Source: Phycisphaerales bacterium
GTDB lineage: Bacteria; Planctomycetota; Phycisphaerae; Sedimentisphaerales; Anaerobacaceae
Length of the DNA: 64,000 nt
Reading direction: 5' to 3'
NCBI GenBank assembly: GCA_020352515.1
Contig: CP070678.1
Coordinates: 5,133,191 to 5,197,190 of the forward strand
Part shown: piece after piece, positions 18,162 through 25,666 of the stretch
Layout: each line of letters opens with the position of its first letter
Numbering within the stretch: the stretch's first letter is position 1
Position numbers and translations under genes: made by a program
The notes under the pieces: model-generated
What the model was told of the DNA's origin: nothing
Seen by the model: only the letters and a program-made list of their open reading frames with translations
The model's database searches: none

Positions 18162-19172
18162 CTATTCAAGGCCAAGGCTTTCCTCGAGGCCGAAGATGAT
18201 GTTCATGTTCTGGATGGCCTGGCCGGATGCGCCCTTACCGATGTTGTCAATCGCCGAAAAACAGACAACCAGCCCCTTTACCCACGCCGCAAAGACATGG
18301 CAGTAATTCGTCCCCGCGACATCCTTGACCGCCGGCGAATCCTTTCGCATCCGGACAAACCATTCGCCCGCGTAGAAATCTTCGTAGAGCCGCGCGAGTT
18401 TCTCACCGCTCAGCTTGCCCTTCGGCCGGCAGTACACCGTCGAGAGTATGCCCCTGTCGAATGGCCCCACATGCGGCTGAAACAGCATCCGAACGGCCTC
18501 TCCGGCCACCTCGCCCGCTATCTGCTCCATCTCCGGCATGTGACGGTGGGTCCCTATCCCGTACGCGAAAAGATTCTCGTTCATGTTCGGAAAGTGAAAC
18601 TTGCTCGACGGGTTCTTTCCCGCCCCCGAAGCCCCGGTCACCGAATTGACGATGATAGAATCCGTCTCGATGAGACCTTCCTTCAGCAGCGGCGCCGTCG
18701 CCAGAAGAGCGCCCGTCGGAAAACAGCCCGGATTGGCGATCAGAGTAGCACCCTTTATCTTATCGCGAAACAGCTCCGGCAGCCCGTATACCGCCCCCGC
18801 CAGATTCGCTGTGTCCGTGTGCTTAACCTGGTAGAACTCTTCGTAGATCGCCGGGTCCTTCAGCCGGTAGTCCGCGCTGAAATCAATGACCTTGAGCCCC
18901 ACCTCCAAAAGCTTCGGCACGAATCCCATCGAGACCTTGTGCGGAAGACAGCACAGCGCAACATCCGCCAGATCGGAAAGCTTCGCCAAATCCAAAGGCT
19001 CGATCTCCAGGTTGCACCGCCCCTTGAACTGCCCGAAAACCTCGTCCACCGCCCCGCACTCCTCCGGAAGGGCGCTCAGGTAAACGGGCTCGGCCTCGCC
19101 GTGCCGCAGCAGAATCTCTATCGCCTCGGCCCCCGTGTATCCGCTCGCCCCGATTATCGCGACCCTTATCAT
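18162..19172 (-). CDS. argC: N-acetyl-gamma-glutamyl-phosphate reductase
   Basis: ArgC reduces N-acetylglutamyl phosphate to the semialdehyde with NADPH. It has the N-terminal Rossmann motif IIGASGYTGAE and the catalytic cysteine in ANPGCFPTGALL. Downstream family segments are VTGASGAGKNPSSKFHF and RHMPEMEQ, typical of the type 1 enzyme (336 residues). AAGGAG lies 7 bases before the ATG. It starts 83 bp after rpsI on the same strand, so it may be co-transcribed with the ribosomal genes. Confidence 0.95.
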   Translation of the reverse strand: MIRVAIIGASGYTGAEAIEILLRHGEAEPVYLSALPEECGAVDEVFGQFKGRCNLEIEPLDLAKLSDLADVALCCLPHKVSMGFVPKLLEVGLKVIDFSADYRLKDPAIYEEFYQVKHTDTANLAGAVYGLPELFRDKIKGATLIANPGCFPTGALLATAPLLKEGLIETDSIIVNSVTGASGAGKNPSSKFHFPNMNENLFAYGIGTHRHMPEMEQIAGEVAGEAVRMLFQPHVGPFDRGILSTVYCRPKGKLSGEKLARLYEDFYAGEWFVRMRKDSPAVKDVAGTNYCHVFAAWVKGLVVCFSAIDNIGKGASGQAIQNMNIIFGLEESLGLE

Positions 19173-19254
19173 CTGGTGTCTCCTTGCAACAAAAAATAGC
19201 CGCTGAGATTGTCTCTCGGCGGCTATTGTAACGACCGGAATAAAACTCCGCAAA

Positions 19255-19746
19255 CTATCGCTTCGAGAACTGGAACCTTCTCCTGGCGCCCCTCTGGCCC
19301 GGCTTCTTGCGCTCGACCATACGCGGGTCGCGCGTCAGATGTCCGCCGTCACGAAGAACCGAAACGTAGTTCTCGTCGTAATTCCTCAACGCCCTTGCGA
19401 TGCCCAGCAGCGACGCGCCGGCCTGGCCCGTCGTGCCGCCACCGGTGACGTTAATGAACACGTCAAACGACTTCTCCCCATTTACCGCCTTCAAGGGAGC
19501 AACCACCGCGTTCCTGTCCTGCTCTCTCTTGAAGTAGTCGTTCAGCTCCTTCTTGTTCACGAGCAATTTGCCGCCGCCCGGCTTGATTCGAACGCGCGCC
19601 ACCGAGCTCTTTCTCCTGCCGGTGCCGCAGTAATAGCCGCCCTTGTCCGGGCCCTTCTTTTTCGGCCCGGGCGACGGCCGCACGGTCCTGGCCGCCGTCC
19701 CCAACGCCGGATTGATGTTCAGCCCTTCGGTCCCAGTCTCTGCCAT
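19255..19746 (-). CDS. rpsI: 30S ribosomal protein S9
   Basis: The C-terminal about 130 residues are a standard S9: YYCGTGRRKSSVARVRI, TGGGTTGQAGASLLGIARAL, LTRDPRMVERKKPGQRGA and the terminal RRRFQFSKR tail that reaches the P-site tRNA. About 35 residues at the N terminus (rich in Thr, Pro and Lys) extend beyond the usual start. ATG 19746 is the first in-frame start without unlikely Pro/Trp-rich lead sequence. It follows rplM at 75 bp, the conserved pair. Confidence 0.95.
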   Translation of the reverse strand: MAETGTEGLNINPALGTAARTVRPSPGPKKKGPDKGGYYCGTGRRKSSVARVRIKPGGGKLLVNKKELNDYFKREQDRNAVVAPLKAVNGEKSFDVFINVTGGGTTGQAGASLLGIARALRNYDENYVSVLRDGGHLTRDPRMVERKKPGQRGARRRFQFSKR

Positions 19747-19821
19747 AATCTGAATTCTTCCCGCGTCCCCGTGCCACTCAGGCGTCTTCAAACGCCCAGC
19801 CGGCGACCGGGGCAACGCCAA

Positions 19822-20253
19822 CTAAAATAGTTCCACCTTCTCAGGCCTCTGCGCCTGATGCTCATGATCCGGCCCGCGATAGACCTTCAGCTTCTTCAGC
19901 ATCCGCCTGCCCAGTCTGTTCTTCGGAAGCATCCGCCGGACCGCCATCTCGATAATCTTCTCCGGTTTCTTCGCCATCATCTCGGCGAAGCTGACGTACT
20001 TGTGCCCGCCGGGATACTGGCTATAGTGGTCGTACTCCTTGGTCTGGGCCTTCCTGCCGGTGACCTTAACCTTCTCGGCGTTTACCACTATCACATAGTC
20101 GCCGACATCGACGTGCGGCGTATATGTGGGCTTGGTCTTACCCATCAGTATGGGGGCAATCCTTGCCGCCATGCGCCCTAAAACTGCCCCGTCGGCATCC
20201 ACGAGCACCCATTTCTGCTCGACCTGACCCTGCTTTGCCATAAAACTCTTCAT
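19822..20253 (-). CDS. rplM: 50S ribosomal protein L13
   Basis: A 143-residue L13 with KWVLVDADGAVLGRMAARIA, GDYVIVVNAEKVKVTGRK, YDHYSQYPGGHK and the RMLPKNRLGRRMLKKLKVY segment. Length is normal. ATG 20253 is chosen because upstream in-frame codons read through non-conserved sequence and the promoter lies directly upstream. It leads an rplM-rpsI unit that may continue into argC. Confidence 0.96.
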   Translation of the reverse strand: MKSFMAKQGQVEQKWVLVDADGAVLGRMAARIAPILMGKTKPTYTPHVDVGDYVIVVNAEKVKVTGRKAQTKEYDHYSQYPGGHKYVSFAEMMAKKPEKIIEMAVRRMLPKNRLGRRMLKKLKVYRGPDHEHQAQRPEKVELF

Positions 20254-20285
20254 ACATTTGTCTCTTTCACAACAGAAAGCCCCAT

Positions 20286-20314
20286 ATTTTAGTGCCTCAG
20301 AACGCCCTGTCAAA
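20286..20314 (-). promoter_or_regulatory. rplM promoter
   Basis: On the minus strand TTGACA (20314-20309), 17-base spacer, TAAAAT (20291-20286). The predicted start near 20279 leaves a leader of about 25 bases. Confidence 0.7.
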
Positions 20315-20541
20315 CTATTTTTCCCCGGCCTTTGAAAAAAGGGCCTGGCCGGATTATCCGGCGGTGCTACCCGGCCCGCGCGGTATTTACCGCTTCTGTC
20401 GCTCCTGCAAAGACCGAACAATGCAAATCAGAATCTTGCCCAAATTCTACAAGCTGCCTATTTAAGCGCCCGAAGAATTAGCCACAGCCATGGAACTGGC
20501 GCTTTTGGGAAGAGGCTGGCTGGAAGGGTCCTCCAGATAGA

Positions 20542-20575
20542 TGAAAAAGGGCCGCGAGTTCATAACTCACGGCCC
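20542..20575 (-). terminator. Intrinsic terminator facing the large secreted-protein gene
   Basis: On the minus strand GGGCCG-T-GAGTT pairs with AACTC-G-CGGCCC around a 3-base loop, with one mismatch, and is followed by TTTTTCATC. It is about 430 bases after the stop of the 1332-residue gene and is a likely end for that transcript. Confidence 0.65.
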
Positions 20576-20735
20576 GTGAGAACCGAGTCGAAGGCCCTTA
20601 CGGTGTTGCCGGCGTGTTGTTGGGAAGCTCTCTGGAGATTTGCAGGCGGCATTACGCGACCTTGATTTCTGAGAATGTGACGGAGTCTGTGGAGTTTAGA
20701 AGTCAAGGCACAACGAACGTTGGTGCATAGAAAAC

Positions 20736-20766
20736 AACGCGCCCTTTCATAATGAAATGGCGCGTT
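20736..20766 (-). terminator. Long imperfect palindrome, possible second terminator
   Basis: AACGCGCC and GGCGCGTT flank TTTCAT-A-ATGAAA with one mismatched pair, giving 14 paired bases with almost no loop. On the minus strand it is followed by GTTTTC. It may instead be a protein-binding palindrome. Confidence 0.45.
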
Positions 20767-20861
20767 AGGTTTCGCCCCGCAGAGCACCCGCTAAAGCGGG
20801 CTGCCTACGACTTTTCTCTTGTAATGAAAAGAAGCAGGCCGGGATCAGTCACACTAAGATT

Positions 20862-21008
20862 CTATTTGCCAGCTACTGCGTAACTTGGGTTAGCATTGTC
20901 TGCGCAGAGCGAATCCGGCGTAGAAAGCCACAGGTCACCTTTCTCAGCATCCACAAACTGAGGATCGGCGTCGATACACTCCGTCTTGAACCAGGTCTGG
21001 CCCGGGCC
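20862..21008 (-). pseudogene. Orphan C-terminal fragment of a beta-helix protein
   Basis: Directly after the stop of the large upstream gene, in the next frame, 48 codons read GPGQTWFKTECIDADPQFVD followed by AEKGDLWLSTPDSLCADNAN and end in a stop. The D.DPQFVD..xGD..L...S.C.D pattern is exactly the end-of-helix motif seen three or four times in the large beta-helix protein elsewhere in this window (DADPCFADPCSGDYSLSLDS). There is no start codon or upstream frame of its own; a TAG closes the frame 21 bases earlier. It is therefore a remnant of a deleted or truncated beta-helix gene. Confidence 0.6.
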
Positions 21009-21009
21009 G

Positions 21010-24000
21010 TCAAGGGCCCTCGCAAAACTCTATCCGTCTCAGGTCCGTAAGCTCTACCATAGCCTTCGGCCTCACCGTCATACCCTGCATCATTTCTTCA
21101 CATGTCATGCACCATTGATCCGACAGCATCACCAGCTCCGTCATCCCGATCGGCTCCATCGCATCCTGTTCATCGAGGCTGATCATCGGGAACACGCTCA
21201 TCCACGCCGCGGCCATTGTCGCAAAGTCGGCGAAATCGACCACGCAGTCGCTATTGATATCCGCCTCCAACACATAGAGCGGTACATATTGGGCCGCATA
21301 GGCCTGGTCCATGTCCGGAACCACCTTCAACAGCGGGTCGAGCCATGGGCCTTCCGCCAGGTCCTGGCCGTACTGATTGGTCCACTTGTTGAACTTCCAG
21401 TCGCCGTACTTCTGCTGCGCCCGAATCTCGACACTGCCGAGTTCGTTGACCGGATAGATGCGATGAACCCAGCCACGAGCATCCAATCGTTGATTCTTGT
21501 CGGGCGTGCCCAGAACAAAGTAGGGCATGAAGGTCCGCTCGGCCTTGGCTGTGCCCTCCGGAGGCTCTGCAGTGGCCACCTGCAACTGAATGTCACACAG
21601 ACGCAGGTCCGCATTGCGCTCGACGAAGTCGTATTGGAGTTCGAGCCGAAGCGTGCTCAGGTCGATGTCCTTGCCGGCATTGTTGTGCACCGACATGGAG
21701 AACTCCAGGTCCGCCCACACGCTGGGACGCGAGTAGAGCATCATGTCCGACACGGCGTCACCCGACAACAGCGACCGCAGCAGCGAAGCGGTCGCCGCGC
21801 CGGGCGCGATGGGTATCACATCATCGTCCACCGGAAAGTATCGCGCACCCCACGTGATCGGGTTGGTCGTCTGGCGATTGTAATGTCGGAAAAGGTACGT
21901 CTGCCCGGCGGACATGAGTTTCGAGAGGCCCGAATGTTCGATCCGCAGATCGACGTAGGCGTTCTGCTCGTAAGAGCCGCCCACAGCCTGCGTCGCGATC
22001 TGGTAGACCTTGAAATCCACGATCCGCACGTTCTCATCCGACGACGGAAAGACCCCCAGGTCCATCAGATTCAGCCGGACCGTCTCGCCGGCATTGATCG
22101 CCGCGATCTCCTCCGGAGTCAGGTTGAACCGCACGGGCGCCGACAGCTCCGGCGGATTGTTGTTGTACATCGTGAAGATTTCCTCGGCGACCGTTGCGAT
22201 GGCGTCCCTGTAGATGCCCTTGAGCGTGGCGAACTGCTCGGCAGGTATAACATCACCGTCCGGGCCGACACTGTTGGCCAGCTCGTCCATCAGGTCATCG
22301 AGGTTCAGCGCCTGCGTATAAGGCTTCAGCAGGCGATACTCATACGCCTTGGCCATGTAGTAGTGGTACTTCAGCAGGCGTTCGACGGCCCGGCGATTCA
22401 ACGCATTCACGTACATGGCCGCCCGCGGATCGAGCGTCGGCTGCGAGGCCAGGTCCTCCCGCAGGGTGTCCAACGCCAGCAGGTTCTCCGTAATGAGGTC
22501 TGCCAGCGAGGTCAACTTCAGCAAGGTCTGTGCCGTGTCCCGGGCCAACTCGCCCTGCTGGGCCTGCAGATCCTCGATCCTCTCGGCCTGGCTCTTGAAC
22601 TCCGGCGACAAGGCCTTGAGCCGTTCCAGCTCCGCCTTGACCTTGTCCGCCGGCGCGTGTATGCCGTCCAAAGCGGCCTTCATGCCGGTGACGTAATCGG
22701 TCAGGCCTGTCTTGGAGACGCCAAGACTGTCCACTATGAACTTTGCCGCGTCCCCGACGTCGCCTGTGGCCGCGTTCGCCGCCGCCCCGACGCCCGTCGC
22801 GACGGTGTCCAGTTGGGTGGAAATGATCTGGTCGACTAATTGCGTGCCCTCCAACACCGTATCGTACGGCTTGTTGGGGTCGAAACTGGCTGCCATCTCC
22901 ATCCCCGTGCCGATGTAGCCGGCGGCGGGTTGAACCAACGGAATAACCTTGCACATGACCGCCGCCATCTTGAGGCCTGTCTTCCACCACGGCGTCTGCG
23001 TGTTGGCGTCCGCCTGAGACTTGAGGTAGTTCTCAAGAGACTGGATGCTAAGGATGGCCTGTTCCATCCTCTGGCGAATCTCGCCGGCCCGAATCTGCAG
23101 GGTTCCCAGATTCTGCATGGCCTCGTCGTAGTCCTCTATGGCCTTGTCCTTCTCCTCCACCAACTGGGCGTGGAGTTCCAGCAGGGCGTCGCGTCTCTGG
23201 GTCAGCGTGGCGCTGGTTTTGCCGATCCAGTGACCTAAGTACAGCATGTCAATGGCCCGGTCGATCTCACTGTCGAACAGCGTCGTGTTGACCTCGAAGC
23301 TAAGCATGGGGACCCAGCCGGCCGGGTTGCCGTAATAATCCAGGTTGTTGCCGATCTGATAAAGCAGCGTCTTCATTTGGTCGTACATCTTCCGCAGATC
23401 GCGCTGGCTGTCGGGCGGGACCGACGCCCACGCGGCGTCGGCCATATAGGTCTCCAGGGTTTCCGAGAGTTCCTCCATGCGGGCCTGGGCCTCATCCAGA
23501 CGGCCGTTCAGGTACAGGTCCTTGGCCCGGCCGAATAACAGATCCATCGCGATTGGATCGATCCAGCCAAACGAAGTGCCCTCAATCACACAGGAGCCAT
23601 AATCACCCGCCGATGGCGCATCCGGTTGCACCACAAGTGCATCGGCCCCCGCGACCGTCGGCCCCAGATCATTATAGCTGGCCGTAATGCTGAAACCGGC
23701 GGTAAAACAGTAGTGTGCCTTCATCTTGAGCCACTTGTTTGGCCAGCCCGCGGCGCCGCCATAGTATTTTGTTTTCCACGGCTGGTCCAGCCGCTGCGGC
23801 GGTGTTCTGCCCGGTATACCCGGACTGACATCGGCGTACGCCGTGGCCGTGGACACCGTAGTCTTTAGAGTACCGCCTCGTCCGCCTTTGCCGGGTTTGC
23901 CTGAGGGCTTGGCGTTGCTGCCGCTCGTGGGGACCTCAGTGATGCCGCCAGGCGGGTAGTCAAACGCAAAGATCGGTATCCCCATCAAACAGGTGCAGTA

Positions 24001-25008
24001 GGCCTCCTCATAGATGATCCACTCGCCTTCGGGGGCCGTCCATGAGAAGTGTATGCCGCTGTCCGTCCACTCAAACGTCTTCCAGTAGCTGGCGGCGGAT
24101 TTCCCGGGGGCGCCGTCGGCGCCGTCACCACCGTCTTGGCCCGACCCGCCGCGAAGATCAAACTGCGTCCCCGGATGTGTTACCAGCAGTTCACCTACCT
24201 CCAGCGTTATGTCCCCCGCGTCAAGACCGTTGTCCCCCGGCTGAAGATCATCGGCAGGCACCTCGTTCTTCATCGGCGTGGTGATAATCGCGGCGCCCGC
24301 CCCTTCCATGACCAGTTCGTCGGCCCGGATGATAACATTCGTCTGAGGCAGGTGCAGCGGGCTGCGGATGATCACCTTCTCGGCGATCATCTCCATCTCC
24401 TCGATATCCCCGGCGCCATCGAACATCGTGTAGTAGTTGTTGGCGTGTCCCTGCTCAATCTCAATCGTCTGTCGGCGGATCAAGACGGTGCGGGGAGACA
24501 CGTATTTATGGTTCATCCAGGTCTTTCCCGCCGCCTTGGTAATCTGCGGGTCGGGGTCGTCCACCTCGACCGGGTCCGATTGCGTATGGTTGGCCGGATC
24601 GAAAACCACCTGTTCGGGCCCCAGGTTCGCCAGTGGGGTCAACTCGAACGACTGGTTCAGAACCTCGTCGCCGTCCCGCCCTACAAGCGTTACCATGAAC
24701 GGAAACTTGTCCGCCCCGCACGACGCGTCGCCGCATGGCGCATAGTAAAACGTCCACCAGCCCGCATACTCGCCGCCCGTGGGAGCAAGACCGATCGGTC
24801 CGTTCGGCGCCGGGTCGGCCCGCATCGCCATCGCGCATTCGGGATGCCCCTCCCACTGCACAAGAAAAAGACAAGACTCGCCGTGCCAGACGGTCTTCGA
24901 CGGAACCTCCCCCAGGTTCCATTGCGAAATAGACCCCTGGGCTGTGCATCGCCCCGCCAGCGACAGAAGCGCCAGCACTACCATTATTCTTGCTTTTGTC
25001 GTAACCAT
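21010..25008 (-). CDS. Giant secreted protein: collagen-like patch, coiled coils, dockerin-like end
   Basis: 1332 residues, no family recognised over most of its length. Residues 1-23 are a signal peptide (MVTTKARIMVVLALLSLAGR). Residues about 115-285 look beta-rich with repeated I/V strands (KVIIRSPLHLPQTNVIIRAD). Residues 286-302 form a Gly-Asp collagen-like patch (GGSGQDGGDGADGAPGKS). Residues about 600-860 are largely helical and coiled-coil, with a central hydrophobic Ala/Gly/Val segment (QLDTVATGVGAAANAATGDV) between two amphipathic stretches. A dockerin-like segment (ADINSDCVVDFADFATMAAAW) is at about 1246-1268. ATG 25008 is chosen because the signal peptide starts there and GGAG lies 10 bases upstream. 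A promoter lies 330 bases upstream. The helical part could suggest a pore-former or filament, but that is a guess. Confidence 0.8.
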   Translation of the reverse strand: MVTTKARIMVVLALLSLAGRCTAQGSISQWNLGEVPSKTVWHGESCLFLVQWEGHPECAMAMRADPAPNGPIGLAPTGGEYAGWWTFYYAPCGDASCGADKFPFMVTLVGRDGDEVLNQSFELTPLANLGPEQVVFDPANHTQSDPVEVDDPDPQITKAAGKTWMNHKYVSPRTVLIRRQTIEIEQGHANNYYTMFDGAGDIEEMEMIAEKVIIRSPLHLPQTNVIIRADELVMEGAGAAIITTPMKNEVPADDLQPGDNGLDAGDITLEVGELLVTHPGTQFDLRGGSGQDGGDGADGAPGKSAASYWKTFEWTDSGIHFSWTAPEGEWIIYEEAYCTCLMGIPIFAFDYPPGGITEVPTSGSNAKPSGKPGKGGRGGTLKTTVSTATAYADVSPGIPGRTPPQRLDQPWKTKYYGGAAGWPNKWLKMKAHYCFTAGFSITASYNDLGPTVAGADALVVQPDAPSAGDYGSCVIEGTSFGWIDPIAMDLLFGRAKDLYLNGRLDEAQARMEELSETLETYMADAAWASVPPDSQRDLRKMYDQMKTLLYQIGNNLDYYGNPAGWVPMLSFEVNTTLFDSEIDRAIDMLYLGHWIGKTSATLTQRRDALLELHAQLVEEKDKAIEDYDEAMQNLGTLQIRAGEIRQRMEQAILSIQSLENYLKSQADANTQTPWWKTGLKMAAVMCKVIPLVQPAAGYIGTGMEMAASFDPNKPYDTVLEGTQLVDQIISTQLDTVATGVGAAANAATGDVGDAAKFIVDSLGVSKTGLTDYVTGMKAALDGIHAPADKVKAELERLKALSPEFKSQAERIEDLQAQQGELARDTAQTLLKLTSLADLITENLLALDTLREDLASQPTLDPRAAMYVNALNRRAVERLLKYHYYMAKAYEYRLLKPYTQALNLDDLMDELANSVGPDGDVIPAEQFATLKGIYRDAIATVAEEIFTMYNNNPPELSAPVRFNLTPEEIAAINAGETVRLNLMDLGVFPSSDENVRIVDFKVYQIATQAVGGSYEQNAYVDLRIEHSGLSKLMSAGQTYLFRHYNRQTTNPITWGARYFPVDDDVIPIAPGAATASLLRSLLSGDAVSDMMLYSRPSVWADLEFSMSVHNNAGKDIDLSTLRLELQYDFVERNADLRLCDIQLQVATAEPPEGTAKAERTFMPYFVLGTPDKNQRLDARGWVHRIYPVNELGSVEIRAQQKYGDWKFNKWTNQYGQDLAEGPWLDPLLKVVPDMDQAYAAQYVPLYVLEADINSDCVVDFADFATMAAAWMSVFPMISLDEQDAMEPIGMTELVMLSDQWCMTCEEMMQGMTVRPKAMVELTDLRRIEFCEGP

Positions 25009-25334
25009 CTTTTTGTCGCTCCAAAAAAAGCGATAGAATTGTTTTGGGCCGAATGGCCCTTTATTGTTGGACGATACCCGCTGCGCGCAGCGGTTGTTAA
25101 AGCAGGATTTGTGCAAGGCTCGGTCAAAGACCGGGCCGGAAATGGTTCGGGAATGGCCTTGCCCCCTGGATACGCCTCTTCGATTCTCTCCACATCCTCC
25201 GAGCATCACAGGGCACTCCCATCCCGCGCTCGGCCGGTGGTGAAAACGCAACCGCCGGTCAGTCAAAGACACCTGTCTGCCTGACAAACAACCAGCAGCA
25301 ACATCAATGGTATGAATCTCTCAATAAGCTGATT
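25009..25334 (-). other. Long untranslated leader of the giant secreted protein gene
   Basis: From the inferred start near 25335 to the ATG is about 327 bases. The frame stays open upstream but encodes Arg/Cys/His-rich sequence unlike a protein start. A GGGCC-GAAT-GGCCC hairpin (25046-25059) sits about 40 bases before the start codon, close to the ribosome-binding site. Confidence 0.45.
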
Positions 25335-25341
25335 ACCAATC

Positions 25342-25370
25342 ATCTTAGAGCGTTCTTAGGTCGATGTCAA
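25342..25370 (-). promoter_or_regulatory. Promoter of the giant secreted protein gene
   Basis: On the minus strand TTGACA (25370-25365), 17-base spacer, TAAGAT (25347-25342). The remaining bases to 25666 contain no recognised feature. Confidence 0.7.
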
Positions 25371-25666
25371 GCGAAAAACGGGCAGATATAGGACATTTTT
25401 GGCGCCTGTTCCCCCGGAATCCTGGCCCGGCGGGAACTCCGGCCAGAAAACGGCCAAAACACCGGAAATATGTGGGTAAAGGTGGTGTGCCTGAATCGGG
25501 GGCGATATGCCTTCACTGAAGAAAATCTTCCGCGTGCAGGCTGTTTCTTTCCGGCCGGAAGGTTTCAGCTCGTGCGGCCGTCCGGTCGGATATCTTCCGA
25601 GACTGCGGGGGACTTAGCGCCGATATTCAGACGGGTCCGCGCAAGAAGGCCTGCAGGCGGCGCAGG

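Larger units (their letters stand above)
20315..20861. other. Non-coding DNA with three hairpins between rplM and the decayed beta-helix fragment
   Basis: No supported gene. A CCGGCC/GGCCGG inverted repeat (20325-20352) lies just upstream of the rplM promoter. Three further hairpins at 20542-20575, 20736-20766 and 20787-20800 (CCCGC-TAAA-GCGGG) are spaced over 260 bp downstream of the large secreted-protein gene. Confidence 0.55.

Noticed and set aside
24049..25284. Long plus-strand open frame antisense to the giant secreted gene
   Set aside because: Arginine/proline-rich shadow of a GC-rich gene with a signal peptide and promoter on the other strand.
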